Source: Fodinicola acaciae (GTDB lineage Bacteria > Actinomycetota > Actinomycetes > Mycobacteriales > HKI-0501). Taken from it: a DNA stretch of 64,000 nt. A program made the translations under genes and the position numbers. This document shows, one piece after another, positions 17,239 to 25,353 of this stretch; within the stretch, counting starts at the first letter, position 1, and the number at the start of each line of letters is the position of its first letter. The stretch spans positions 682,001 through 746,000 of the forward strand of contig NZ_WOTN01000003.1 in the NCBI RefSeq assembly GCF_010993745.1, given 5' to 3'. Below the pieces are notes generated by a model, which ran no database searches, was not told where the DNA came from, and saw only the letters and a program-made list of their open reading frames with translations.

Positions 17239-17373
17239 GACAGAGGCCTTTGCGGAGAAGGTGAGAAAGTGGACAGCGTCACGCCGAGCCGGCAGGTCAG
17301 TCCCGCTCGGCGCGGCTAGCTCGCCGTCCCGCCACCTTCATCTGTCTCGACATCCTCGGATCAGGCCACCAGA
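17239..17373 (-). promoter_or_regulatory. alaS leader with hairpin, possible regulatory RNA
   Basis: Between alaS and the divergent gene lies a 135-bp region. Read toward alaS it contains AAGGTGGCGGGACGGCGAGC, then GCCGAGC and GCTCGGC that can pair as a 7-bp stem, then a CT-rich stretch before the start codon. The GGTGG segment recalls a T-box, but the canonical antiterminator sequence is not matched and stem I is not evident, so only an unassigned leader is claimed. Confidence 0.3.
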
Positions 17374-18321
17374 ATGCGCACCATGATAGCTCGGCCGTCC
17401 ACCTCCGCGCGACTGCGGATCGGCGTGTGCCTGTCGCTGTCCGGCCGGTACGCGCGTTTCGGCCGCCAGGTCGCCGAGGCGTTGCGCGACTGGCAGGACT
17501 GGGACGGCACGGTCGAGGTCCTCATCGAGGACGACGCGAGCACGTCCGCCCGACTGCCATCGGGATGTGACATCCTGCTCGGCCCGTATTCCACCGGCCT
17601 GACCAGAAAAGTCGGGCGGATCGCCCGCGATTCGGGACGGTTGCTGTGGAACCACGGCGGCTCCGGCGACGACGTACAGACCGGATTCGCCGGCCACCTG
17701 ATCTCGGTGTTGACACCGGCCAGCCGATACGCGCTTCCGTTCCTGGACTGGAAAGCCGATCGCGCGCCGCTGGCGATCCGCCAAGGAAAGGGAAGTTTCG
17801 CACGGCAGCTGGTCGAAGGCGCGGTCCGGGCGGCGAAACAGCGTGGCATCCCGATCGTCGAGGACCCGAGCGGACACGATCTGCTGTGCGCCGGGTCCTT
17901 CGAGGAGGACGTGGAAGCCGTACGGCAGACGAAAAACGCGAGACGGATCTGCGCGGTCGCCGCCGGCGTGGCCGACTTTGCCAAGGAGGTCAACGCCACC
18001 GGCGTATTCGGCATCGGTCAGTGGCTGCCTGGCACGTCACCAAAACCAGAGATCGGACCAGACGAGACGATGTTCACCGCACTCGACTATCCGGCGATCC
18101 AGGCCGTGGCGGCCGCGGCATTGGCCGTACATTGCGTGAAAACCGCTGGCAGCACCAAAGACGTGTGGCAGGTGGCGGCGCGACTGCGTACGACCACGAT
18201 GTTCGGCGCTTTCCAGATCGACCCCGTCACCGGCGCGCAGCTTGGTCACGAGGCGGTTTTGGGACGCTGGAACGGACGTTATCGCGCCTTGAGGCCGTCG
18301 AAGAGCACCAGCATGAAATAG
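17374..18321 (+). CDS. Substrate-binding-like protein without signal peptide
   Basis: 315 residues with the fold pattern of branched-chain amino-acid-type periplasmic binding proteins: IGVCLSLSGRYARFGRQVAEAL at the N-terminus, DILLGPYSTGLTRKVGRIA, HLISVLTPASRYALP and a C-terminal DYPAIQAVAAAALAVHCV. There is no signal peptide or lipobox, so it is predicted to stay in the cytoplasm, and no permease or ATPase is nearby. It might be a ligand sensor. Starts at 17374 or 17383 are both possible. The 3' end overlaps the convergent TetR gene by 43 bp. Confidence 0.7.
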   Translation: MRTMIARPSTSARLRIGVCLSLSGRYARFGRQVAEALRDWQDWDGTVEVLIEDDASTSARLPSGCDILLGPYSTGLTRKVGRIARDSGRLLWNHGGSGDDVQTGFAGHLISVLTPASRYALPFLDWKADRAPLAIRQGKGSFARQLVEGAVRAAKQRGIPIVEDPSGHDLLCAGSFEEDVEAVRQTKNARRICAVAAGVADFAKEVNATGVFGIGQWLPGTSPKPEIGPDETMFTALDYPAIQAVAAAALAVHCVKTAGSTKDVWQVAARLRTTTMFGAFQIDPVTGAQLGHEAVLGRWNGRYRALRPSKSTSMK

Positions 18322-18800
18322 TCGTCGGCGCGCGCACCCGGCCGGCAGACCGCCACACTCAGCAGCTCGCGCACCTGCGCCGCCGGTACGTCGTCGCGCA
18401 ACGAACCCTCTTTCTGCGCGTCGCTGATCACAGCGGACAGCAGCGCGTTGATCTGTTTCTCCAACGCGCGTACGGCCGCACTCTGACCTCGCTCCGGCCG
18501 CGCGCGTACGAGCGCCAGCGGTCCGTCGATGCACTCGGCCATCAGCCGGCGCAGCACTTCCCAACGGCTCACGTCCTCGGCGGCAGCGGCCCTGCCGACC
18601 TCCAGCATGCGGGTGAGGCCGGTGATCGCGATCTCCTCCAGCAGCGCCGCGCGATCCGGAAAATGCCGGTAGAGGGTGCCGACGCCGAGACCGGCCGACC
18701 GCGCGATGTCCTCCATCGACACACCGTCGCCGTGCCGCGCGGACAGCTTCAGCGCCGCGCTGACGATCCGCTCGCGGTTACGCACCGCGTCCGCCCGCAT
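18279..18800 (-). CDS. TetR/AcrR-family transcriptional regulator
   Basis: 173 residues from ATG 18800, chosen for the strong GGGGAGGTG just upstream. The N-terminal helix-turn-helix reads VSMEDIARSAGLGVGTLYRHFPDRAALLEEI, the classic TetR DNA-binding signature. It diverges from the LLM-class oxidoreductase gene and the two share a 77-bp intergenic region with two copies of AACCGGAATCT, the probable operator, so it is expected to repress that gene and itself. Confidence 0.92.
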   Translation of the reverse strand: MRADAVRNRERIVSAALKLSARHGDGVSMEDIARSAGLGVGTLYRHFPDRAALLEEIAITGLTRMLEVGRAAAAEDVSRWEVLRRLMAECIDGPLALVRARPERGQSAAVRALEKQINALLSAVISDAQKEGSLRDDVPAAQVRELLSVAVCRPGARADDYFMLVLFDGLKAR

Positions 18801-18815
18801 CGCCACCTCCCCTAA

Positions 18816-18862
18816 CCGGAATCTAGGATTCATATTACTCTCGAAACCGGAATCTGCCATTC
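18816..18862. promoter_or_regulatory. Duplicated TetR-type operator
   Basis: AACCGGAATCTAGGATTC and AACCGGAATCTGCCATTC lie 31 bp apart between the divergent TetR and LLM genes. The first contains the perfect palindrome GAATCTAGGATTC (18819-18831); the second is the same with a degenerate right arm. The ribosome binding sites of both genes flank the pair. Confidence 0.65.
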
Positions 18863-18877
18863 ACGTTAGGAGTCGGG

Positions 18878-19741
18878 ATGCGAGTCGGGTTGTTCGTCAG
18901 TACGGCGGCGCCGTCGCTGGAGTCGATGACAGGTCAGGTGCGCGCCGCCGCCGAGGCCGGCCTGGACAGCGCCTTCTTCACGCAGCTGACCTCGTGGGAC
19001 GCGCTGACCGTCGCCGCACTGGCCGGCCAAAGCGTGCCGGAGATCGAGCTGGGGACGGCCGTGGTCGCGACGTATCCGCGCCATCCGCTGGCGCTCGCCG
19101 GCCAGGCGCTCACCACGCAGGCGGCGCTCGGTGGCCGGCTCACGCTCGGTGTCGGACCGAGCCATCCGGCCGTCATCGAGGGCCAGTTTGGCCTGTCGTA
19201 CGCCCGTCCGGCGCGGCACATGCGCGAGTATCTGAGCGCGTTGGTGCCGCTGCTCCACGGCGAGACCGTCGACTATCGCGGCGAGACGTTGACCGCGGCC
19301 GGCAACGTGGACGTGCCGGTCAAGCCGCCGTCGGTGCTGGTCTCGGCGTTGGGACCGGCCATGCTGCGGATCGCCGGCGAGCTGGCCGACGGCACGGTCG
19401 CGGTGTGGACCGGCCCGGCCGGGATCGCCGACCTCGTACGGCCGGCGTTGGGTTCGGGCAAGCGGGTCGTGGCGGTCGTGCTGGCCTGCGTCACCGCGGA
19501 CGCCGATGCCGCGATCGCTCCGGTCGCCGGTGCGCTGGCCGCGTCGTCCGACCTACCGGCCTACCGTGCGCACCTCGACCGCCAGGGGCTGTCCAGCGTG
19601 ACCGACCTGCTGGTCGCCGGCGACGAGTCGACGGTCGCCGCCGCGCTGCGCCGCTATGCCGATGCCGGCGCCACCGAACTCCTGGTCAGCCCCTTCGGCT
19701 CGCCGGCCGACCAAGCCCGCACGCTCTCCCTCCTCCGCTGA
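18878..19741 (+). CDS. LLM-class flavin/F420-dependent oxidoreductase
   Basis: 287 residues with the luciferase-like (LLM) barrel: MRVGLFVST at strand 1, EIELGTAVVATYPRHPLALAGQALTTQAALGGRLTLGVGPSH in the cofactor region and a C-terminal GATELLVSPFGS. In actinobacteria most members with this profile use coenzyme F420. TAGGAG precedes the ATG. It is divergent from, and probably repressed by, the TetR protein. The substrate is unknown. Confidence 0.88.
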   Translation: MRVGLFVSTAAPSLESMTGQVRAAAEAGLDSAFFTQLTSWDALTVAALAGQSVPEIELGTAVVATYPRHPLALAGQALTTQAALGGRLTLGVGPSHPAVIEGQFGLSYARPARHMREYLSALVPLLHGETVDYRGETLTAAGNVDVPVKPPSVLVSALGPAMLRIAGELADGTVAVWTGPAGIADLVRPALGSGKRVVAVVLACVTADADAAIAPVAGALAASSDLPAYRAHLDRQGLSSVTDLLVAGDESTVAAALRRYADAGATELLVSPFGSPADQARTLSLLR

Positions 19742-19745
19742 TTCT

Positions 19746-19798
19746 TGCCGCAACGCCTCGTTACCGGCATCCTGCGCCAGTAACGGGGCGTTGCGGCA
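19746..19798. terminator. Strong hairpin between convergent genes
   Basis: TGCCGCAACGCCTCGTTAC pairs with GTAACGGGGCGTTGCGGCA as a 19-bp stem with one G-U pair, separated by 15 nt. It fills the gap between the LLM gene stop and the MerR gene stop and would serve as a two-way terminator. There is no T-tract. Confidence 0.75.
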
Positions 19799-19800
19799 GA

Positions 19801-20205
19801 TCAGCGACCGAGGGCCTGGCGGACGACCTTGTCCAGCTCGGCGTGGAGTTTTTCGCAGTGGCGTACGGGGTCGGGTCGCGGACACGACATGACGTGCTCG
19901 AGCAGGCGCTGCGCGCGGCGCAGGCTGGCGATGCGCGTCTTGATGTCGCCGATGGACCGCTCCAGCACCTGCCGGCTCTCCTGCCGCGGCTCGGCCGCGA
20001 GCAGCGCGGCCGTGTCGGCCAGGCTGACCGTGCCGTCGTGGTGCAGCCGCCGGATCCACGCCAGCCGGCGCAGCTGCGCCTCGCCGTAATAGCGTACGTT
20101 TCCGCGCCGCTCGGCCGGTTTGAGCAGCTCGAGCTCGTCGTAATAGCGCAGTGTCGACACCGCGATGCCAAACGCCCGCGAGACCTCACTGATCGAATAG
20201 CGCAT
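19801..20205 (-). CDS. MerR-family transcriptional regulator
   Basis: 134 residues. The N-terminal MerR helix-turn-helix (YSISEVSRAFGIAVSTLRYYDELELLKPAERRGNVRYY) is followed by a coiled-coil (about 75-105) and a short C-terminal region with one CP motif that could sense a small ligand. It diverges from the FAD hydroxylase gene, with the palindrome at 20219-20236 between them, and most likely activates that gene by the usual MerR promoter-distortion mechanism. Confidence 0.92.
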   Translation of the reverse strand: MRYSISEVSRAFGIAVSTLRYYDELELLKPAERRGNVRYYGEAQLRRLAWIRRLHHDGTVSLADTAALLAAEPRQESRQVLERSIGDIKTRIASLRRAQRLLEHVMSCPRPDPVRHCEKLHAELDKVVRQALGR

Positions 20206-20218
20206 GCGTCCATCTTGC

Positions 20219-20236
20219 GCTCAAGTCGGCTTGAGC
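20219..20236. promoter_or_regulatory. MerR-type operator
   Basis: GCTCAAGTCGGCTTGAGC has 7-bp arms around TCGG. It lies 13 bp upstream of the MerR start and just before the FAD hydroxylase start, the position expected for a MerR operator between promoter elements. Confidence 0.7.
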
Positions 20237-20251
20237 GTGCACGGTGGAGGC

Positions 20252-21673
20252 ATGAAGACTTCGGTTCTGGTCGTCGGCGCCGGCCCGGTGGGGCTGGCGA
20301 CCGCCGTTTTCCTTGCCCACTGGGGTGTCGACGTGTTGGTCATCGACAAACGCGACCCCACCACCGCGCCGCCCCGCGCCGGCGCGAGCGTACGTACGCT
20401 GGAGATCCTGCGATCGGTGGGTCTCGGCCAGGAGATCGCGGAAACCGGCTGGATCGCCGGCTCGGCGATGCGCACGGTGTTCCGCGCCAGCGCTTTCGGC
20501 GTCACGCTGTACGAAACCGCGCTGCCGGAGGCGTACGACCAGCGGATCCGCACCTGCGGCCCGGTCGACTCGCGAACCAGCCTCACCCAGGTCGAGGTGC
20601 AGCGGATGGCCCTGTCGCGGCTGACAAACGTACGCTTCCACACCCGGTTGGTCGATTTCGCCATGTACGACAACGAAATCGTGGCGACTCTCGACGACGG
20701 CAGCGACGTCCGGTGCGATTACCTGATTGGCGCCGACGGCGCCAACAGTGACGTACGCCGACTGCTCGGCATCGACATGCCGGACCGCGAGGTCATCGCC
20801 CATCTGAACACCGCTTTCTATCGCGCCGATCTCGGACCGATCATGCGGGAATGGAAAACCAGCGCCTGCGTGGTGCGCAACGACGAGGTCTACGCCACGG
20901 TGTTTTCCAAGAACGGCCGCGATCAGTGGTCGTCGCACATCATGGACCACGAGGAGAAACTGTCTCCGGAGCATACGGTCGAGCTGCTGCACGCGGCGAT
21001 CGGACGCCCGGTGCCGATCGAGCTGCACGCCGTCAACGCCTGGCAGGCGGCGATCGGCATGGCGACCAGTTTCCGCCGCGGACGCGCGTTTCTGGTCGGC
21101 GACGCGGCACACGTACAAAGCTCCGCCGGCGGTCTCGGCATGAACACCGGCATCCAGGACGGCCACAACCTGGCGTGGAAACTCGCCGAGGTGCTGCGCG
21201 GCGAGGCCGGAGTTTCGTTGCTGGACACGTACGAACCGGAGCGCCAGTCCGCGGCGCGGCAGTCTTTGGCTCTGTCCCGGGCGATGCATCGTGGCTATCA
21301 GACGTTGTCCGGCGATCCGGCGGAAATGTGGGAAGAGGTCGCCGTCGACTATCTGCACGCGATGATGTTCTACGGCTATCGGTCGCCGGCCATCCTCGGT
21401 GACGTGCCGGAGGTCGACGTGCTCGCCGACGACGTACGCACCGGTTATCGGGTGCCGCACCGCTGGCTGTCGCCGTCACTGTCCACAGTGGACACCACTG
21501 GTTGGACGTTGTACGGCGACGCGTCCTGGCTGCCGGTCGCCGACCGGCTCGGCATCCGCGCGTTCGACCTCGGCTGGTCGCCGGCCGCGCTCGTACGTCC
21601 GGACGGCTTCGTGGCCTGGCAGTCGTCGTCGCCAGCGGAGTTGCCTGGCGCATTTGGCCGGCTCCGGAGGTAG
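20252..21673 (+). CDS. FAD-dependent aromatic hydroxylase (PheA/TfdB type)
   Basis: 473 residues from ATG 20252 with GGAGG upstream. The FAD motifs are complete: VLVVGAGPVGLATAVFLA, CDYLIGADGANSDVRRLLG and AFLVGDAAHVQSSAGGLGMNTGIQDGHNLAWKLA. The protein would hydroxylate an aromatic ring with NAD(P)H and oxygen. It is divergent from the MerR gene, suggesting substrate-inducible expression. The coding sequence contains the palindrome GTCCACAGTGGAC at 21481-21493 (residues LSTVDT). The specific substrate cannot be read. Confidence 0.9.
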   Translation: MKTSVLVVGAGPVGLATAVFLAHWGVDVLVIDKRDPTTAPPRAGASVRTLEILRSVGLGQEIAETGWIAGSAMRTVFRASAFGVTLYETALPEAYDQRIRTCGPVDSRTSLTQVEVQRMALSRLTNVRFHTRLVDFAMYDNEIVATLDDGSDVRCDYLIGADGANSDVRRLLGIDMPDREVIAHLNTAFYRADLGPIMREWKTSACVVRNDEVYATVFSKNGRDQWSSHIMDHEEKLSPEHTVELLHAAIGRPVPIELHAVNAWQAAIGMATSFRRGRAFLVGDAAHVQSSAGGLGMNTGIQDGHNLAWKLAEVLRGEAGVSLLDTYEPERQSAARQSLALSRAMHRGYQTLSGDPAEMWEEVAVDYLHAMMFYGYRSPAILGDVPEVDVLADDVRTGYRVPHRWLSPSLSTVDTTGWTLYGDASWLPVADRLGIRAFDLGWSPAALVRPDGFVAWQSSSPAELPGAFGRLRR

Positions 21674-21808
21674 GCTGCTGGTGGCGCGCAGGGTGCCACC
21701 GGGTCCGCGGGAAGGGCTGAGCCCACCTGTGGACTGATCGTGCACGGCGCACCACGCCTCCTTTCAGCCTGGCGACGCGGACCGCGGGCACACCGAAAGG
21801 AGGTCGCG

Positions 21809-23200
21809 ATGCCGACCGTTCCGCTGCCGGACAACCCCAACCTGGAGCACCTGCGCAAACGCGCCCGTGAGCTGCAACGGGCCGTACGCGCACGGGATCC
21901 ACAGGCGCTCGCGACGATCGCCGAGCACCGGCTCGCACCCGAGAACTTCCAGCTCAGCACGGCTCAGCTGGCGATCGCCCGGCACTACGGCTTCGCCAGC
22001 TGGCCGCGGCTCACCCGGCACCTCGCCATTGTCGGCACGTACGCGCGCGATCCACAGACCTCGCCGGCGACCGGCGACGTAGCGGACGATTTCTGCCGGC
22101 TGGCCTGCCTGATCTACACGGACGAGGACGGTCCGGAACGCTGGTCGCGGGCTCGCCAGCTGCTGGCCGAGCATCCGGACCTCCCGCGGCGGTCGATCTG
22201 GGCCGCGGCGGCCGCCGGCGATCCGGTGGCGATGCGCGAGCACCTCGCGAGGACGCCGGCCGACGAGCAGGGCGGGCCGTTTCGCTGGGGACCGCTGTTC
22301 ACTCTGGCGTACGCGCGCGTCGGAGGCGATGCGCTCGCGACCGCACGGCTGCTGCTCGACGCCGGCGCCGACCCGAACGCCGGCTATCTCTGGAAGGGCC
22401 TGCCGAGTCCGTTCACCGTGTTGACCGGCGCGTTCGGCGAGGGCGAGCAGGGTCGTGGCCGCCAGCCGCGACATCCGCGTTCGATCGAGCTGGCGACCAT
22501 GCTGCTGGACGCCGGCGCCGAGCCGAACGACGGTCAGGGCCTCTACAACCGGATGTTCCATGCCGACGACAGCCATCTGGAGCTGCTGTTCGCGCGCGGG
22601 CTCGGCGGTGGCGACGGTGGCGTGTGGAAGGCGCGGCTCGGTGAGGCCATGCAGTCGCCGGCCGAGATGCTGCGTTATCAGCTGCAATGGGCCGTCCGCC
22701 ATGGCTTCACCGCGCGCGTACGGCTGCTGGCCGAGCACGGCGTCGATGTGTCGGCGCCGATCGACGGACGTACGCCTGCGCAGCTGGCCGCTGCCGAAGG
22801 ACACCGCGACATCGTCGATCTGCTCGTATCACTCGGTGCGCCGCGGCCTGCGATGGCGCCATCTGAACAGTTGGTCGCCGCGTTGCTGGCCGGCGACCGG
22901 TCGGCATTGAAGTCCGACCTGCTTGCGGACGTACGCCGGTCGCAGCCTGGCCTGGTCGTACGCGCGCAGCGTCCGGAGCTGGTCGCCTTCCTGGTCGAGG
23001 CCGGCTTCGATGTCGACGGCCGGCACGAAGGTCACACGGCGTTGCATGACGCGGCGTGGCGCGGTGATGTGCCGATGATCGAGGCGTTGCTGGCGGCCGG
23101 CGCCGACCGGTCCGTACGCGACGACCGCTTCGACGCGACTCCGCTCGGCTGGGCCGAGCACGGCTGTCAACCGGCGGCGATCGACGCGCTCGGGTTGTAG
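21809..23200 (+). CDS. Ankyrin-repeat protein
   Basis: 463 residues from ATG 21809, set by AAAGGAGGT nine bases upstream. Ankyrin repeats are visible as ATARLLLDAGADPN, ELATMLLDAGAEPN, ARVRLLAEHGVDVSAPIDGRT and HTALHDAAWRGDVPMIEALLAAGADRS. The N-terminal 70 residues (NPNLEHLRKRARELQRAVRARD) match the start of a family of actinobacterial ankyrin proteins of unknown partner. Upstream (21674-21808) is a GC-rich 135-bp leader containing a GGTGGC/GCCACC hairpin. It lies just before the double Lrp regulator. Confidence 0.85.
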   Translation: MPTVPLPDNPNLEHLRKRARELQRAVRARDPQALATIAEHRLAPENFQLSTAQLAIARHYGFASWPRLTRHLAIVGTYARDPQTSPATGDVADDFCRLACLIYTDEDGPERWSRARQLLAEHPDLPRRSIWAAAAAGDPVAMREHLARTPADEQGGPFRWGPLFTLAYARVGGDALATARLLLDAGADPNAGYLWKGLPSPFTVLTGAFGEGEQGRGRQPRHPRSIELATMLLDAGAEPNDGQGLYNRMFHADDSHLELLFARGLGGGDGGVWKARLGEAMQSPAEMLRYQLQWAVRHGFTARVRLLAEHGVDVSAPIDGRTPAQLAAAEGHRDIVDLLVSLGAPRPAMAPSEQLVAALLAGDRSALKSDLLADVRRSQPGLVVRAQRPELVAFLVEAGFDVDGRHEGHTALHDAAWRGDVPMIEALLAAGADRSVRDDRFDATPLGWAEHGCQPAAIDALGL

Positions 23201-23228
23201 AAGATCCGTCACGTCGTACGCTCAGCGG

Positions 23229-24176
23229 GTGGAAACCGTCACCTTGGACGAGATCGACCGCGGTCTCGTGCACGCACTGCAGATCGACGGCCGCGCCGCG
23301 TTCGTACGGATCGCTGAGGTGCTCGGCGTCTCGGAGAACACCGTCGCGAGGCGTTACCGGCGGCTGCGCGCGGCCGGCGTCCTGAAGGTCGTCGGCACAG
23401 TCGCCGGACCGCTGCTCGGCTATGCGTCGTGGACGATCCGGCTGCGCTGCGCACCTGACTCCGCAGGCGCGATCGCCGCCGCGTTGGCTCGCCGCGCGGA
23501 CACGTACTGGGTCCATCTGTTGTCCGGCGGCACCGAGATCTCCTGCAACACGCAGGCGCGTACGCCGGCCGAGCGCGACGCGCTTTTGCTGGACAAACTC
23601 CCAAGGACCAGCCGCATCGTCGCCATCACCGCACACTCGATCCTGGAAGGCTATGCGACGCCGATGACCTGGCGCGGCGCGCATTGCCTGTCAGGAAGCC
23701 AAATCGCGCGGCTCCAGCCGGACCTGCCTCGACCGCGCGGACGGCGGTTCACCGCCGCCGACCAGGTTTTGGCCGACGCGTTGGCAAAAGACGGCAGGCT
23801 GAGCTATCCGGAGCTGGCCAGGGCGACCGGCTGGTCGCCGTCGACGGTCAAGCGGCGGATGGACGAGCTGCGGGCCGACGGCCTGCTCGCGTACGCGGTG
23901 GACATCGCGCCGGCGGCGCTCGGCTTTCAGGTCGAGGCGCGGCTGTGGATGTCCGTGCCGCCGTCCCATATTCGCTCGGTCGGCCAGGAACTGGCGCGGC
24001 ACAAGGAAATCTCGTTCGCCGCGCTGACGACCGGGCCGACGAACCTGGTCGCCAGCGTGATCTGCCGGGACAGCGCCCACCTCAGTGCCTACCTGACCGA
24101 CCGGCTCGGCACCATCGAGGCGATCCGGCACCTGGAGTCGGCGCCGGTCATTCGTACGCTCAAAGGCGCCGCCTGA
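23229..24176 (+). CDS. Double-module Lrp/AsnC-family regulator
   Basis: 315 residues containing two consecutive AsnC-type units. The first has a helix-turn-helix (LDEIDRGLVHALQIDGRAAFVRIAEVLGVSENTV) and ligand domain; the second has another helix-turn-helix (ADQVLADALAKDGRLSYPELARATGWSPSTVKRRMDEL) and ligand domain. Such tandem Lrp proteins act as a pseudo-dimer in one chain. The GTG at 23229 follows the ankyrin gene by 28 bp on the same strand. A MITE-like element begins four bases after the stop codon. Confidence 0.88.
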   Translation: METVTLDEIDRGLVHALQIDGRAAFVRIAEVLGVSENTVARRYRRLRAAGVLKVVGTVAGPLLGYASWTIRLRCAPDSAGAIAAALARRADTYWVHLLSGGTEISCNTQARTPAERDALLLDKLPRTSRIVAITAHSILEGYATPMTWRGAHCLSGSQIARLQPDLPRPRGRRFTAADQVLADALAKDGRLSYPELARATGWSPSTVKRRMDELRADGLLAYAVDIAPAALGFQVEARLWMSVPPSHIRSVGQELARHKEISFAALTTGPTNLVASVICRDSAHLSAYLTDRLGTIEAIRHLESAPVIRTLKGAA

Positions 24177-24179
24177 AGT

Positions 24180-24555
24180 CCGCATGGCCACCATGCGTGC
24201 GTCCAACTTGAGTTTGACCTCGCTTCGATAGCCCGGTTTGCCCGAAGGTGAGACCGCCTGACCGGGTAATACTTGGTTAACAAGACATCGAACCGGACAA
24301 TTGGCACGCCTCGACATCGAGCCCCGCCCGGCGAGCAGTCACAACGGCATTACTGGCCTACCGGGACGCCATGGCACCTTCCGCGCAGCCGATGGCCGGA
24401 AAGACATCACCCGGTCGCTGCGCTGCCGGACGATGACCCGGATGGGCAGCCCTCGGAGCAGAGTAGGCCAGCCGTCGAGCGTCCAGTGGCGCGGAACCGC
24501 TCACCAACCCAGAGGTCAAAAACTCAAGTCCAACGCAAGCATGGTGGCCATGCGG
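24180..24555. mobile_element. MITE-like element, family 1 copy B (376 bp)
   Basis: The left end CCGCATGGCCACCATGCG continues inward as TGCGTCCAACTTGAG, and the right end mirrors it, so inverted ends reach about 33 bp with a few mismatches. It shares the CGGTAATACTTGGTTAAC block with copy C and the CGCGCAGCCGATGGCCGG block with copy A. It follows the Lrp gene stop by four bases and ends 13 bp before the stop codon of the convergent membrane-protein gene. No gene is supported inside. Confidence 0.8.
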
Positions 24556-24568
24556 CCAGAGCGACAAA

Positions 24569-25294
24569 TCAGGCCAGGCTCTGCCGGAGCAGCTGCGCGC
24601 CGAGCCGCATGATCCGCGTCGCGGCCGGATTGTCGCTCTCCTGCTTGGAAAGTTGCTCGACGCCGGCCCGCAGGACGGCCTTTTCGCCGCCGGCCTGTGC
24701 GTACAACCGGCGAGCCGCCTCGTCGGCGGTGACGTTCTGCTGCACCACCTCACCGGCCAGCCGGCATGCCTCGCTGACGACCGGCACGAGCGCGTATTTG
24801 CCGGCGGCGGTCAGCTCGCCGTCGTCGTCGACGAGTTTTCCGGTCGCGGCCGGCGGCGCGGCGGCGACATGTACGGGCATCCGACGGCTGAGATGGTAAA
24901 GAAAACCGCCGGCCGCTCCGGTGAACACGCCGGGGACGATCGTCTCCACGGCCGCCGTCCCCCAGCCTGCCTCGCCGATGTGCTCGGTCAAAGCCTTGAC
25001 CACCAGGGCGCCGAAAACGACAAGCGGCACGAGGGAAAGCCCGGCGCCGAGCGTCGCACCTCGCTGCTCACCGCGCGACAGCCAGCGCGCGCCGACACCG
25101 AAACCGGCGGCGAAGCCGAGCGGAATCAGCATCAGAATGAACGTACAGATATAGACAAAGGGATTGGCGACAGGTTTTTGGATGACGTTGGCAATCCAGG
25201 CGACGACGAAACCGACGCAGACGAGTGCCAGCGCGATCATGACGGCCACTCCGGCAACACGCTGCCAGGCCGGGACGGGTGCGGATGAGGACAT
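24569..25294 (-). CDS. Conserved membrane protein of unknown function
   Basis: 241 residues from ATG 25294. Four membrane helices are visible (about 12-35, 46-66, 83-102, 117-135), followed by a soluble tail of about 100 residues (GELTAAGKYALVPVVSEACRL, ADEAARRLYAQAGGEKAVLRAGVEQL). It lies 59 bp downstream of the histidine-kinase gene on the same strand and may be read with that operon. I do not recognise the family. Confidence 0.6.
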   Translation of the reverse strand: MSSSAPVPAWQRVAGVAVMIALALVCVGFVVAWIANVIQKPVANPFVYICTFILMLIPLGFAAGFGVGARWLSRGEQRGATLGAGLSLVPLVVFGALVVKALTEHIGEAGWGTAAVETIVPGVFTGAAGGFLYHLSRRMPVHVAAAPPAATGKLVDDDGELTAAGKYALVPVVSEACRLAGEVVQQNVTADEAARRLYAQAGGEKAVLRAGVEQLSKQESDNPAATRIMRLGAQLLRQSLA

Positions 25295-25353
25295 GGTGCC
25301 AGACCGTACGAAGGCGTGCTTATTCCTCGGTATGGCCTTCGAAGGAATTCGAA

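Noticed and set aside
17239-17373. T-box riboswitch upstream of alaS
   Set aside because: Only a GGTGG word is present. Stem I, the specifier loop and the canonical antiterminator sequence are not recognisable, and UGGC would not match the expected A discriminator of tRNA-Ala.
21674-21808. TPP-riboswitch-like words GGGTGCC and GGCTGAG upstream of the ankyrin gene
   Set aside because: The rest of the thiamine aptamer (the conserved 3' arm) is missing, and the downstream gene has no link to thiamine.
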